58,394 bases of DNA, from assembly GCA_003254885.1 (NCBI GenBank), contig QANT01006370.1:1-58394 (forward strand). Direction: 5' to 3'. This DNA comes from Purshia tridentata. Lineage: Eukaryota > Streptophyta > Magnoliopsida > Rosales > Rosaceae. This document shows positions 37,522-48,403 of this stretch, one piece after another (position 1 is the stretch's first letter; every line of letters begins with the position of its first letter). The position numbers were made by a program, and so were the translations under genes. The notes under the pieces were generated by a model. The model did not search any database and was not told the DNA's origin. It saw nothing but the letters and a program-made list of their open reading frames with translations.

Positions 37522-40500
37522 GACAGTGAGTGACAGAGAGAGACAGAGACACAGAGAGAGAAAAGAAATGTGGACATCAAATTCTGGATATCATGCAGTA
37601 CAATAGAATATTACAGTGCACCATTTCATAATATTTAGAAGAAAACAGAAGAATTTACAGACTGAAGCACCTTTCTCTTATTATCTTGGCGGCCTTCTCC
37701 CATGAAGGTTTCTGAAACAAAAGAGATAGCATGAAGCAAGAACAAAGTACCACAAGATAATGCACTCACACAAGCACGCACACACATAAGGAAGGTAGCA
37801 AAATGGGCAGAAACAAACGAAATAGTAAATGGGAGCAAAACAAGTTCCCAAAACTCAATAGATGTATCTTAAGTGTGAGAAATCATATTAAAAAAAAAAC
37901 AAAAAACAAATATTACAGGCTTTAAATATTTTTTTGAAAAGAAGCACCTTAAAAGTTTTTAAAAAGTTAAAAAAAATCCTGTAGTATTTGCCTGGGAAAA
38001 CTGCAAGACAACTAGTTTTCCCCTCATTGATATGGAATAAATGAGCTAAATTTCCTGCCACAAGAAGAGATTCTAAATTCTCCATTATACAATAACCATA
38101 TAACAAATATATATATATAGAGAGAGTTTTTCTCCTATCCAAACATCCGGATTTTAAGTAAAATGCGGTTCTCTGATTTAAGGTTTTATATGTCTCTGTA
38201 TGCAATCATTTCTGATACACTATAATGATTATTGAAACAAAAAGCAAAGAGAATAATAGAATAAAAAAGCATCTTTTGATTTCATATTTGCTGCATTGAA
38301 GATGAACCAAAAGGCTGCCACAGAAATCAAATAAAAAAGAAATAGCCGAATGAGGAAGAGTTATGCATTCGCAATACATGTGCATCACGACAGATACATT
38401 CAGATAAAGGCGTAATCTATAGAACCGCATTTTAGTCAAATTCCGGATGTCTGGATAGAAGAAAAATTATATATATGGTCAACACACCGATAGCTCATAA
38501 GTCAGAAATTGATTGATAAGGTAGCTAAACTCATTCAATATAAGAAATTTGAGCAATATTTGGAGCTAATTAATTTACCAGGCGATTGCTCCAGTAGCAC
38601 CAAGGAGCAAAAAAATTAACAACCAAAATTGGATGCCTGCAAAAGAATTGTTCAAAGTAAAATTAGGAAAGATATCACTTTGCAACATAACAAGTAAAGT
38701 CTCCACATCAGAGGTTCAAAGATTTGGAGCTAAAAGTTGGCCCACTTACAGATGAGTAAACTTTTCAAAATTTTGAGCAGTTAGTGAAATGGAACCATCA
38801 CCAGAATATTCATCTTCATCCCCGTGCTTAATGTCATGTAAATTGGGTCCTGAGTGGAATTCAGAGCCAGTGGGTCTTAAATCTGGACTTATTGAGAACT
38901 TGCGAATTGTTTTAGTTATATTCAATCTGTTCTGAAAATAAGAGGGCACAAATTCAGGCCAGATGGATATCACATCAAGGATATATGACTAACAAACGAT
39001 CATTGGCAGTAGGGAGCAAACAGATAAATATTGCAAAAAAAAAGGTAACCTAGTGAAACAAAATGAGAGAGATACTTACTGTTCCCAAAATATCACTCAC
39101 GTCAAGTGATGCAAATTCACATGAAAGTGCTGGAAAACTACATAAAAAATCAAGGTAAAATTAGTCAAGCAGCCCAGAAAACAAGAGAGCGAGAGAGGGG
39201 GCATGGGGGGAAAGGTTATGTAAGTTTATACTGAATAAACTTATTAAAAGTAAAAATTTGCATCAGAAAAGTGAAGTATCCAAATGTCCTATGCATTAGT
39301 GAAGTACCCGGATAACCTAATGCGTGCATAATCTAATTGCCTCTTTTGAGCCAAGTAAGACATTGCCTTCAAATTCCCATGTAGTACACCTTATGAATCA
39401 TTTGAACCTAATTAAACCATTGACGGGAAACCAGGCATCACCTTGGCCACACTTCAAAATTCTACCACTCTAAACCATGATATTGATGTCGCTTAATGTA
39501 TACTAACAGTAACCATTTGTTACATATGGCTTGGTAGTATCACATCAAAAACTAGAATCCAATAAGCCCTGCCCAAAATACTAAACTGCATGTTCATAAA
39601 TAGGAACTGATGTACCAGCTACTGCCTTTCATAACCTTGGCAGATAAGCTAACTTTGAAACAAATTTCGAAAAAAAAAAAGAAGGATTTCAGTGAAATTT
39701 TAAATGTTCATAAGTAGGAACTGATGTACCAGCTACTGCCTTTCAAAACCTTGGCAGATAAGCAATCTTTGAACCAAATTTCTGAAAAAAAAGAAGGATT
39801 TCAGTGAAATTTTACCTAATATTAAATTCAATGCGTAAGAAGTCCCCATCAGAACTCTTGTCAACAATAACAGAAGTAGAGGTGCTGAAGGTCAAATAAT
39901 TATTCAGTTCCTGCAAAATCAGCACCATACATTCTATCAGGACAGAGAGAAATGTTATTATTACAAGAATAAATAAATAATGAAGTGCCAAAACAGATTA
40001 CTGAAAAAGGAAAAAGAAATAAGATATGATGATGTACGTTAACCACAAGAATGAAGAAAAAGTCTGAAAATATTTTAATAAAAATAAATAAGGAAAGAAA
40101 CGAAAATGGCAAAAGAAGAGAAAACAGATGGAAATCCCAATAAAAAATAGAAATAGAAAAAGGTCACCACTCATTGTTCATTCTGTTGAATTTGAATATT
40201 TAAAAACGAATAGCTAACCAACTAAAGAAAAATGAGCTACTTACCATTCCAAATAAAAACATCATGGCGAGAGCTGCTACTATAGATAATCCTGCACCTG
40301 ATAATGATGCTTCTGTCAAATCTCTTGGAATTTTCCTGAACATAAGAAAAAGCAATTGTAGCATAAATATACATTTAGAAAATATCAGGCTGGCCCATGT
40401 CCGTGAAATATTGCATACTAAATTTACCACAGGTTTATTTACATATGTATTTTTCTGTGTCCTTCTATCCACAGGAAACTTTGAGAAGAGATGTAATGTG

Positions 40501-41869
40501 ATCTCCATCTCTATTTCTTACAAAAATAAAATCTGTATATAAATTTAGTTGATTATGATGCATGAAGAAAATCTATCCAATTCCTACCCCATGGAATTTG
40601 AAGTTTTTATTCTATTGCGCTATGACTCTAACTAGGGTGGGAATGGGTCGGGTCGGACCGATAATGGCCGATAATTTTGCCCGATTTGACCAACCGACTT
40701 GACCATATCTCAAAACCAACAACCAATCCATCTATTGTGGGTCAGATGCAAGTCGGTTGCCGATAAGGCTGATAATGGCCGATAAGGCCGATATTGGCCG
40801 ATAAAGCCGATATATGTGGTAAAAATAGGCCGATATTGGTCAATTTCACAACCAACATCCAAACCAACTTTGATGGGTTGGTCGGTATTATCAACCCGAC
40901 TTGGTGGGTCGGATGTTGGTTGAATTATTGACTGGCCGATAATGGGTTGGTTGTCGATAATGGCCGATAAAATCGACCCATTCCCACCCCTAACTCTAAC
41001 AGTGGATTTGCTACTTTCAACCATTTTCATTTTGAATTTAGGATTTTACCCTAAATATGAGTTTTTCTTCTAATTTCTTTGCAGTTGCTTGTTTTGTATC
41101 TTTATGTATTTCTTGTGCCTAGTGTTTCCCCTTTCGCTTCCACTTTCTATGACTTCTGTCCCCCAACAATAACAATAAAAATAATAGAAATACCCAGCAC
41201 CTGCAACCCTTCAATCTTTACTATGAATGCTTCCACTAAGCACCTCGAAATAATCTAGAGGTGCTTCCTTACTCTTAGGGAGTGTAATTGAAGTGAAGCT
41301 TGAAATGGGATGGGCAATATGCCAATACCTATGGATAGAATGCCCGTTTCATTGTTCAGCTGACACGAATAAATAAATAACCAAATGGGAATTCCATAGA
41401 AATGTTCATTCCCAAAAAATGACGGACAATATCCAAATTTCAATTCTTTCTACTCTACCCTCAGACTCTCTCCACATTCCATTATATTGCAATGTTCATT
41501 ATATTAATCAATCAAACACTACTTTAACTCCCTCCATAAACCACCTAAAAGTAAAACTAACGCAAATTACTCATTCCTACATTAAATATCAAAACCATGA
41601 CCCACTACTAATTGTCAGCTGCCAAACTATTCAAAATCATCAATCTTTTCCACACTAATATTAGATTAACAATCAGTGATTGCCAACATTTACCTCAATT
41701 TCATTTATGCATCTAAGCCATCACAACCCAAATACACCAAAACCCTTCACAGAACGAAACTGAATTTTCCATGACCAGATTTAGATTACATACAGTGAGA
41801 GAGCAGAAGGAAATGCGAGAGATCTAACCTGTAAAAATCGACGGACTTGATCTTGCCGGTGGAAATCAT
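32683..41869 (-). CDS. PDIL5-4: Protein disulfide isomerase-like 5-4 (thioredoxin-ERGIC/Erv41-46 fusion)
   Basis: This plant-type fusion puts a thioredoxin domain inside an ERGIC/Erv41-Erv46-like cargo-receptor protein of the ER-Golgi boundary. Fifteen minus-strand exons (41829-41869, 40245-40335, 39816-39910, 39080-39137, 38750-38931, 38579-38636, 37671-37711, 37395-37469, 36374-36430, 35492-35558, 35198-35344, 34427-34648, 33004-33156, 32840-32917, 32683-32760) join to 480 residues, which I recall as the Arabidopsis PDIL5-4 length. An ERGIC-type N-terminus (KIKSVDFYRKIPRDLTEASLSG) leads into a membrane span at about 28-43. The thioredoxin segment carries APWCYWS at 166-172, with one cysteine instead of CxxC. 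A His-rich loop (DDHGHHDHD) lies at 234-242. Erv-type lumenal motifs (GCRIEGYVRVKKVPGN, LSFG) and a second span at about 430-452 follow. The introns carry at least four transposon-like insertions. Confidence 0.94.
33410..34030. mobile_element. hAT-like MITE in PDIL5-4 intron 12, carrying an internal tandem duplication
   Basis: The ends TAGGGCTGGTAT and ATACCAGCCCTA are inverted repeats of 12 bp. The flanking octamers ATGCTAAT and CTATTAAT match at only 5 of 8 positions, so any 8-bp target duplication is decayed. Subterminal text rich in CGGTCGGTTCGGT is typical of plant hAT-related elements. No coding capacity. Confidence 0.55.
33608..33891. repeat. Two tandem 142-bp units inside the intron-12 element
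   Basis: Unit 1 (33608-33749) and unit 2 (33750-33891) both start GATGCAGAGAGGGATGAGAG and differ at about two internal bases (ATAGAGGG/ATAGACGG and CAGTAGAA/CAGTCGAA). Near-identity points to a recent duplication. Each unit also has finer GAGAGAGATGCA-type repeats. Confidence 0.85.
35675..36068. mobile_element. MULE-like MITE in PDIL5-4 intron 9, 394 bp
   Basis: A perfect 9-bp direct repeat TGAAAAGAT flanks the element (35666-35674 and 36069-36077), the target-site length of Mutator-like elements. The two ends are imperfect inverted repeats for about 60 bp: ACCCCTTCCATTGAGGGACC on the left against GCCCCTTCTATATCCCTCAA from the right end's reverse complement. No open frame. Confidence 0.7.
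37485..37515. repeat. (GA)n microsatellite next to PDIL5-4 exon 8
   Basis: A GA run followed by degenerate GACAGAGAGA repeats to about 37561. It starts only about 15 bp from the acceptor of exon 8, so on the minus strand it supplies a (TC)n pyrimidine tract. Confidence 0.9.
38125..38470. mobile_element. MITE with ~55-bp inverted ends in PDIL5-4 intron 6
   Basis: The left end TTTTTCTCCTATCCAAACAT, continuing CCGGATTTTAAGTAAAATGC, matches the reverse complement of the right end, TTTTTCTTCTATCCAGACAT then CCGGAATTTGACTAAAATGC. The element sits in an AT-dinucleotide tract on both sides, so the target duplication (TA or longer) cannot be defined. Confidence 0.65.
39591..39814. repeat. 114-bp tandem duplication abutting the exon 3 splice donor of PDIL5-4
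   Basis: Copy 1 starts at 39591 and copy 2 at 39705, each beginning TGTTCATAA(A/G)TAGGAACTG and ending in GGATTTCAGTGAAATTTTA. Copy 2 ends at the last intronic bases before exon 3 on the minus strand. There are a few mismatches and an A-run length difference. Confidence 0.8.
40633..40992. mobile_element. hAT-type MITE in PDIL5-4 intron 1, 360 bp
   Basis: A perfect 8-bp target duplication ACTCTAAC lies at 40625-40632 and 40993-41000. The inverted ends read TAGGGTGGGAATGGGTCG and CGACCCATTCCCACCCCTA, near-perfect apart from one extra base. The interior repeats CCGATAATGGCCGATAAGG-like units. TAGGGGTGGGAATGGG-type ends with an 8-bp duplication define hAT-derived elements. Confidence 0.8.
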
Positions 41870-41896
41870 GGTTGCGACGAATTTGAAAGTAGATAG

Positions 41897-42354
41897 AGAG
41901 AGCTCTAATCCCAAGCAATCAAATTGCCGAATGGAAGAGCTGCTGAGCCTTTCGCTTTGCTTCTCTTTCTGCTCTGACTTCGCGTGAATTTTTTTTTCAG
42001 ATCCCGTGTGCGACGGTCCACCTTACTTTACTACGGAGGAACTCTGTCACTCTCGTCTGCATGCGGGAGTGGATCTCAGTGCCAGTGCGCGACCCGCTTG
42101 CTCTTAATGAGAATAAAAAAGTTTTTTTTTTTTTTTAATTACTTTAAGAGAGCTCTAATCCCAAGCAATCAAATTGCCGAAATGGAAGAGCTGCTGAGCC
42201 TTTCGCTTTGCTTCTCTTTCTGCTCCGACGGTCCACCTTACTTTACTACGGAGGAACTCTGTCACTCTCGTCTGCGTGCGGGAGTGGATCTCAGTGCCAG
42301 TGCGGGACCCGCCTGCTCTTAATGAGAATAAAAAAGTTTTTTTTTTTTTAATTA
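41897..42354. repeat. Tandem duplication of the PDIL5-4 leader/promoter
   Basis: Copy 1 starts at 41897, 28 bp upstream of the PDIL5-4 start codon, and copy 2 at 42147, a 250-bp period. Both read AGAGAGCTCTAATCCCAAGC and continue through CTACGGAGGAACTCTGTCAC to a poly-T followed by AATTACTTT. Copy 2 lacks about 40 bp (TCGCGTGAATTTTTTTTTCA region) and has a few substitutions. The duplicated DNA must include leader and core promoter. Confidence 0.85.
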
Positions 42355-42359
42355 CTTTT

Positions 42360-42706
42360 TCTTGCGCTTATTTAGGTAACACGCCAGGACTGGAGTAGTT
42401 GACTATTTTTATTTTACACACATGTATAAGAGAGAAATTCTATTCTGATCCATATTGGCATATTTCACTTTTAGAATTATGACCTTTTTTTTCTTAAATT
42501 TCCTGTTTTACCCCTTTTTAAAATACATAGTCCATCTAATTCTATTCTTTATAGTTCTACTCAAGACGGTTTTAAAATGCCCAGATTCTACATTGTTTTA
42601 CAAATAAGAGAAAATTTTTTAATTAGGACACCTACTTTGAGATTAATCTTATTTTAGAATACTAATTTGAGTTTGTGTTATTCTAGGATGAATTTGTGTT
42701 TGTACC
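42360..42706. other. AT-rich spacer upstream of PDIL5-4
   Basis: No gene or clear repeat is seen between the duplicated PDIL5-4 promoter and the palindrome array. Confidence 0.4.
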
Positions 42707-43682
42707 GTATTCGGTTGTCAACTATCAAATACGATGACATTATTTGATGGGCGACAACCAAATAGTGATAGGATATTCGGTAGGTACCCACCAAATATAT
42801 TTAGGTTATCCAGCATGTGTATCGAATACGGTTAAGATATTTGGTAGGTGTCCACCGAATGATTTGTGAGTAGATCCTAGGCATAATCCTAGTGCATAAA
42901 ATCAAAGACAATTCCAAAGATAATTCTAGGAAATTAAAAGATAATTCCATAGAAAAACATGTACAACAAGATTACGTGATTCAAAAGTGCTTAAATGTCT
43001 AAAATTATCACATGAATCCAAGTGATCCACAAAATCAAATAAGTCATCCACAGATTCAAATAAGCCATCCAACAATACATCAAGGTCTCCATAAAACCTA
43101 GCTAATCATCAAGTCATCCAAGTTTCAAGTTCTTCACAAAACCTAACTAGTCATCATTTATAGCAACAATGGAAAGTCATATATTGTATCAATACAGAAT
43201 AAGTCGGTAGAGTTACCGAAACATCCAGACTTTTTCGGCAAGGAGTCACCGAATGTATCAACATTATTCGAAGCACCCTTATCGAATAACTGGCACATAT
43301 GCGGAAGGCGTATGTCGAATGCTTCGTGAACTCATAAAAACAAAACCCAATAACTCCACCTCCAAATAGCAGCCTTAACACCACATCCCACATCCCACCC
43401 CCCACCATCACCTCCCCACCCACCTCACCAACATCACCTTCTCCCTCTATGTTCTTCCTTCTCGCTTCCCTCCTCCTCCTTCTCTCTTTCTCAAACTCCA
43501 ATCCGTTGGATAATGTTGGGTGTACATGTAAAATGTGAAGTAAGGAGAGAAATTGAAACAAGTGGGTTGGATATTGATTAATAAGAGGTAAAATGTGTAA
43601 ATATTAAATTTTAAAATATGATGGCTGGGTAAATTGAAAAGTTACTTAAAATGAGCAATATGTTGGGTATGAATAGAATTTT
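42707..43682 (+). mobile_element. Repeat element with 33-bp-spaced palindromes upstream of ETFA (copy B)
   Basis: Two arrays of 20-bp imperfect palindromes occur. The first has units starting at 42710, 42743, 42776, a decayed one near 42809, and 42840. The second has units at 43201, 43234, 43267 and 43300, at 32-33 bp steps. Examples are TTCGGTAGGTACCCACCAAA and TTCGGCAAGGAGTCACCGAA. A C/T-rich stretch (43350-43500) follows, and then the end text ATGTTGGGTATGAATAGAAT shared with the TBC-intron locus. It has no identifiable transposase, and the borders are approximate. Confidence 0.5.
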
Positions 43683-43888
43683 CGTTTTATAATTTTTCAT
43701 GCAATCTACAACATGTGTATGCTTTTTTTTATAGATAATGGTCACGTGCCACGCGAGTGAAATATAATAGTGGATGTATTTGGCAATCTCTTCTCCTGCG
43801 ATTTTCACTTCCGTCGTCGTCTTCATCATCATCATAATAATCCCCAAAGCCACAGAGAAGAGGGAGAGAGAGAGAGAGAGAAAAAAAA
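43683..43888 (+). promoter_or_regulatory. Presumed ETFA promoter and leader
   Basis: This short spacer separates the repeat element from the ETFA start codon and includes a GA-rich leader (GAGAGAGAGAGAGAG then A9). If the transposon-like border is right, ETFA keeps only about 200 bp of non-repeat upstream sequence. Confidence 0.4.
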
Positions 43889-46800
43889 ATGGCAAGTGGA
43901 GCAGCTCTCAGAGCTTTGAGGAAACGAATTACTCCTTCCTTTACATCACAAACTTTTGCTCGAAGTCTAACCTCCAATTCTAGATTCGTAAGTTCACTTT
44001 TATTCACTACAAACAATCAAATTTCAGCGCAATATTTTCATTCAGATTATTGCATATGCTTGTTTTTTGAAGATAGTCCCAGTTCAAATATTATTTTCAG
44101 TTTAAATGCCGAAGTTTTATCTAATTATTTTTGCAAACAATTGAATAGATAAGCACATTGGTCTTAGCTGAACATGAAAATGGTGCTATCAAACCCCAAT
44201 CAGCGAGTGCAGTAAAGGCTGCAAAGTCTTTAAGCAACGACAATTCCATTTCGTTGCTATTGGCAGGGTCAGGCCCTTCCCTTCACGAAGCCGCTGCACA
44301 TGCGGCTTCATGCGACCCTTCAGTTTCTCAGGTATCCCAAATGCTGTTTTCGTGCGTTTTCCTTAGTTTCCAAATGGGTTACCAACCCATTTGGATTTGG
44401 GACCTTATTCTGATGGTTGATGAATGACTGAATGACAATTGTTGCTGTATAGGTGCTTGTGGCCGATTCTGATGAATTTGGTCATCCTCTAGCAGAACCT
44501 TGGGCTAAACTAGTCCATTTGGTTCAGCAGAAAGGTGGGTACTCGCATGTAATCACTGCTTCGGGCTCGTTTGGGAAGAACATACTGCCGCGGGCAGCTG
44601 CCCTTTTAGATGTTTCGCCGATCACAGATGTGGTTGAAATTTCCGAGCCTCGTCTATTTGTCAGGTAATTTGTTGTGTTGTGAATTGTGATCATTCCTCC
44701 TCATAGGTAAATTTTTGCTTTATTAGAATAAACTAAACAACAGTAGATCACAGTCGACTGGCACTCCATTGAAAACAATATCAACATTACATCACACAAT
44801 GGAGAAAAAGAGAATAAGCTTACATTATGCCTCTTCTTTTGTATAATATCACATGCATTAACTTTTCCATAAGCAATTATCCAAGCAAGTAATTGTAACT
44901 TTCAAGGTACCTTAGTTTTCCAAATCATCGTAGATGGGTTGAAAATATGGTGCGATGAGTCATGAATCAACTGTCAGCTGTCTATAATAGATCTTACATG
45001 AGAAAAATGTTGGAGGATTCTCATTGTCTAAGTTTCTTGCATTTCAATAAGTGATTCCTCATAGATCAATTTAATTCAAATTTCTATGAGATCCAATATA
45101 TTGTAATGAAGAATTAGTTACAGGGTGACAAAGGTAATATATGCATCCAAACAAAAGAACAGCAAAATAAAAAAATAAAGTAAAATCTTACTGTAGTCAT
45201 CATAGTCTTCTATATGCAGTAAAGCGACATGGTAATATTGTTTGCAGACATTGTGCCAATTTAGTAAAGATAAAGTTTGGCAAATTTTACGTAAGTGCTT
45301 AGTGCTTACTGTACTAAAATCTGACAAAGCATCAACTTACCTAAATCAGAAGCAATATCAACATAACATACATCTTAACTCTGGTATGGTGTTTCACTTT
45401 TGGGCTTTGGCAAGGTGCTACAGTGGTTAGTTTCATGCTCCTGCTTAAGCATGATATTGGTTGACTCTTGAATATGTATCCGAGGTATAAATGTTGATTT
45501 TATTGGGCTAGAGTAAGATGCTATTTTCATTTGGCAGGCCAATATATGCTGGAAATGCACTTTGTACTGTCCGATACACTGGTGCTGGCCCTTGTTTATT
45601 GACCATTAGATCGACATCCTTTCCATTGTCCCCCATCTCAGCTGATTCAAAATCATATGAAGCTCCCATCTCCCAGGTTGATCTCTCCACCTTTGGTGAA
45701 GGTCTGTTTGTCATTTTCTAAGGCCTAAAGTATTTAATAGTGAACATGTACCTTAATATTTACTTTAATTTAATCTAATTAACTAGAAGTGTATGTGACT
45801 TCTTCTTCGTCTATCTGCGAATTTGTTTACTCTGGGTAATTGTGATGCTACAGGATTAACAATGTCTTGAGTGATTCTTGTATGTCTGATGAATTTGGCT
45901 GATAAATTTGCTACATAATTGCCATTAAAACCTAGGCCATCACTTAACATGATTTTAAATCTCATTTGCAGACTCCATTGGTAAATCTCGATATGTAAAG
46001 CACACATTACAGGATACAGAACGCCCTGATCTTGGGAATGCCCGTATTGTGGTTACTGGGGGGCGCGCATTGAAAAGTGCTGAAAACTTTAAAATGATAG
46101 AAAAACTTGCAGAGAAACTTGGTGCAGCTGGTAATTTCCTTGTAATTTTGTGCTTTGAACTCCAACTTTTTTCCCCTGCACCTTTATTCTTCTATTGCTG
46201 TTGCTTTGTGTGTGTGTTTTTTTATGATGTCTCATGCTTTCTCATGTATATGATATCTAGTTGAGTTGTTATAGGCACATGCTATTGTTGCAATATAGAT
46301 AAGAAAATTTTGACAGTTCTTTCTTCTCTTTTGCTTAGTTGGAGCTACCCGTGCTGCTGTTGATGCAGGATATGTTCCTAATGATCTGCAGGTAATGTTT
46401 ATAATGGTTCTTTCCAAATTTGAAGAATGTATTGACTTCTAAATATGAAATGGCATGGGATCCTTTACGTTTCATTTAATTTGTTGTTTATTCTTCATGA
46501 TCCTGAAACTCTTATAAATCATCCGCTACTAGTTTACATTTTGCAACACAGAAAGGAGAAAAATGCTTCAAGCTGCTTATCCCAGCTGGAAAGCTTGTCG
46601 AGTCTCAGTTCAGAACTCCTAGGAGCCGAAAAAGAAAAGAAGGAAAAGTTTGCAGTGCATTTGCTTCTTTTTGAGTACTTTTTCGGGTCAAGGCAATAGT
46701 AAAGCAATACATATACTTGTGTTAACTTCTTCTACATGCAAGAGATCTTGTGAAATTGAATGTTCCATCTTTTGAAATTATTCACCATAATTATTCCATA

Positions 46801-47128
46801 TGCTTAAATATATTAATTGGTTTCATCAATCTTAACCACTTGCACCATCTTGAGGATTGGAAATGCCTTTGATAAATGTTTACGATGGTTCACATCTCTT
46901 GTGCCTGTTATAATTATTCTTATGTTCAGATATTCTTTCTTTTTTTCTCCTGGTCTTAGAATTTGAGTGGTTTGTCTGTTAGGTTGGCCAAACTGGAAAG
47001 ATAGTTGCCCCAGAGTTGTACATGGCTTTTGGTGTTTCAGGAGCCATTCAACACATAGCAGGCATGAGAGATTCTAAGGTCATTGTTGCTGTGAACAAAG
47101 ATGCAGATGCGCCCATATTTCAGGTGAC

Positions 47129-47165
<37 letters not shown>

Positions 47166-47596
47166 TCTCTCAAATCGTCGAGGTTAGTAATTACTACAGT
47201 TGGCCTTCTGGATTTGAAAGTTATGATGGACGATGCATTATTTTCTTAGAGTCCTCACATTTCAGTCCTTGCTCAAAACGCCAAAAGTTAAAGAAAGAAA
47301 TATTTCTTCCTCAGCTGCCAAAAACAAAAACAGGGAAACATATTCTCAAAATGCGAACCAACAAAATTATGTAATAAGGTTTAAGGCTTTTACACTGAAA
47401 GACCTGCTTTGCGTGTAGTTTTCTTAGGTGCAAGAATTTGCGGAAGGATTACATATTGAATGGCTTTACCTGCTGTTAATATTTTCGGTTCTAATGAACT
47501 CTTTGAAATGCATCACAGGTTGCTGACTATGGACTTGTAGGTGATATTTTTGAAATGATACCTGAGTTGCAAGAGAAGCTTCCTGAGAAGAAATAA
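43889..47596 (+). CDS. ETFA: Electron transfer flavoprotein subunit alpha, mitochondrial
   Basis: ETF alpha/beta carries electrons from matrix dehydrogenases (branched-chain amino acid, lysine and phytol breakdown in plants) to ETF-ubiquinone oxidoreductase. The alpha subunit holds the FAD. Eight exons (43889-43987, 44149-44331, 44453-44664, 45538-45701, 45972-46130, 46339-46391, 46983-47123, 47519-47596) join to 362 residues, the expected plant length. The first 33 residues ([17 protein letters not shown]...) are basic and Ser-rich with no acidic residue, as in mitochondrial targeting peptides. Domain I starts with [10 protein letters not shown]. The C-terminal FAD domain shows [37 protein letters not shown] and the family signature at 302-328 ([13 protein letters not shown]...AVN). 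It ends EKLPEKK. All introns are GT-AG. A (CT)n run follows the exon 7 donor. Confidence 0.96.
47131..47171. repeat. (CT)n microsatellite at the start of ETFA intron 7
   Basis: About 40 bases of nearly pure CT start 7 bases after the exon 7 donor. Its length may vary between individuals. Confidence 0.95.
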
Positions 47597-48403
47597 ACCT
47601 GTAACCTGAACATTTTAGGGATTCAAAAGGTGCTGAATATCTTGTATATCAGAAATTTCAAATTGATATAATAATATTCAAAATGGATGGGGAATTTGAA
47701 TATATCGCCAAAATTCTTTTGGTGAAGATTCCTTCCATCAGTTTCTCTCATTATTTTTCAATCTAAAAAGTCATGATTGATTTGGAAAAAGGCCACAAAG
47801 GAGCATTTGGATTTCCCATATGAATCGGTCATCATGCATAATATTTGTTTTAGTGTGAAGGGTATATCTAGGATAAGAAGAGATGGATGCGTTTAAATCT
47901 CTTTTTTTTTTTTTNTTTTTTTTTTTAATAATCCATTTTTGGGTTTTGGCGAACGTCATTGCCTTTGACATTATCAAAAGCATTCCCAAATATGTCTTTA
48001 GTGCATAGAGTATTAAAGTGACATAAATTGACATAGAAAAATCAAAGGCAAAAATTTAATTGGTAGCAGATGTAGAAAAAAGAAAAAGAAAAATGTTTGG
48101 ACCATTATTTGTTACAAGCTAATCATAAGTTGATATGCCTTGACTTATAATTAAGGATGCAAACAGAAAAATAAAACTAACTTGATGCAACATGTGTTTG
48201 ACTTATAAGGAGGGACGACTACATATAAAAAAAGCCAAATATGTTTGAAGAGAAAAAGAAATCATGCACACAATAACTGGTACCATTTGATATGTGCTCT
48301 CATGAGAATTGTAAATAATTTTCAGGTCTCCTAGTATTTTGTTGTGGGAATAGGTGTTGATTCATTGCGTATATATAATTACGGAAAATCTGAGAACAAA
48401 CAA
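47597..48403. other. ETFA 3' UTR and intergenic DNA
   Basis: No gene recognised. A long T run (about 47902-47926) contains the only ambiguous base of the window (N at 47915), a likely sequencing or assembly uncertainty. Confidence 0.5.

Noticed and set aside
41984..42322. 112-codon plus-strand open frame upstream of PDIL5-4
   Set aside because: It is created by the tandem duplication, so the same residues appear twice. It lies in the leader/promoter of the opposite-strand gene.
42707..43322. CRISPR-like array because of regular 33-bp spacing
   Set aside because: The repeated part is divergent and palindromic, and the host is a plant nuclear genome. There are no identical repeats or cas genes.
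43154..43561. 135-codon minus-strand open frame across the palindrome array
   Set aside because: Because 33 bp is 11 codons, the repeat gives an apparent 11-residue periodicity. There is no family resemblance, and the N-terminal part is pyrimidine-tract low complexity. It is better explained by the DNA repeat.
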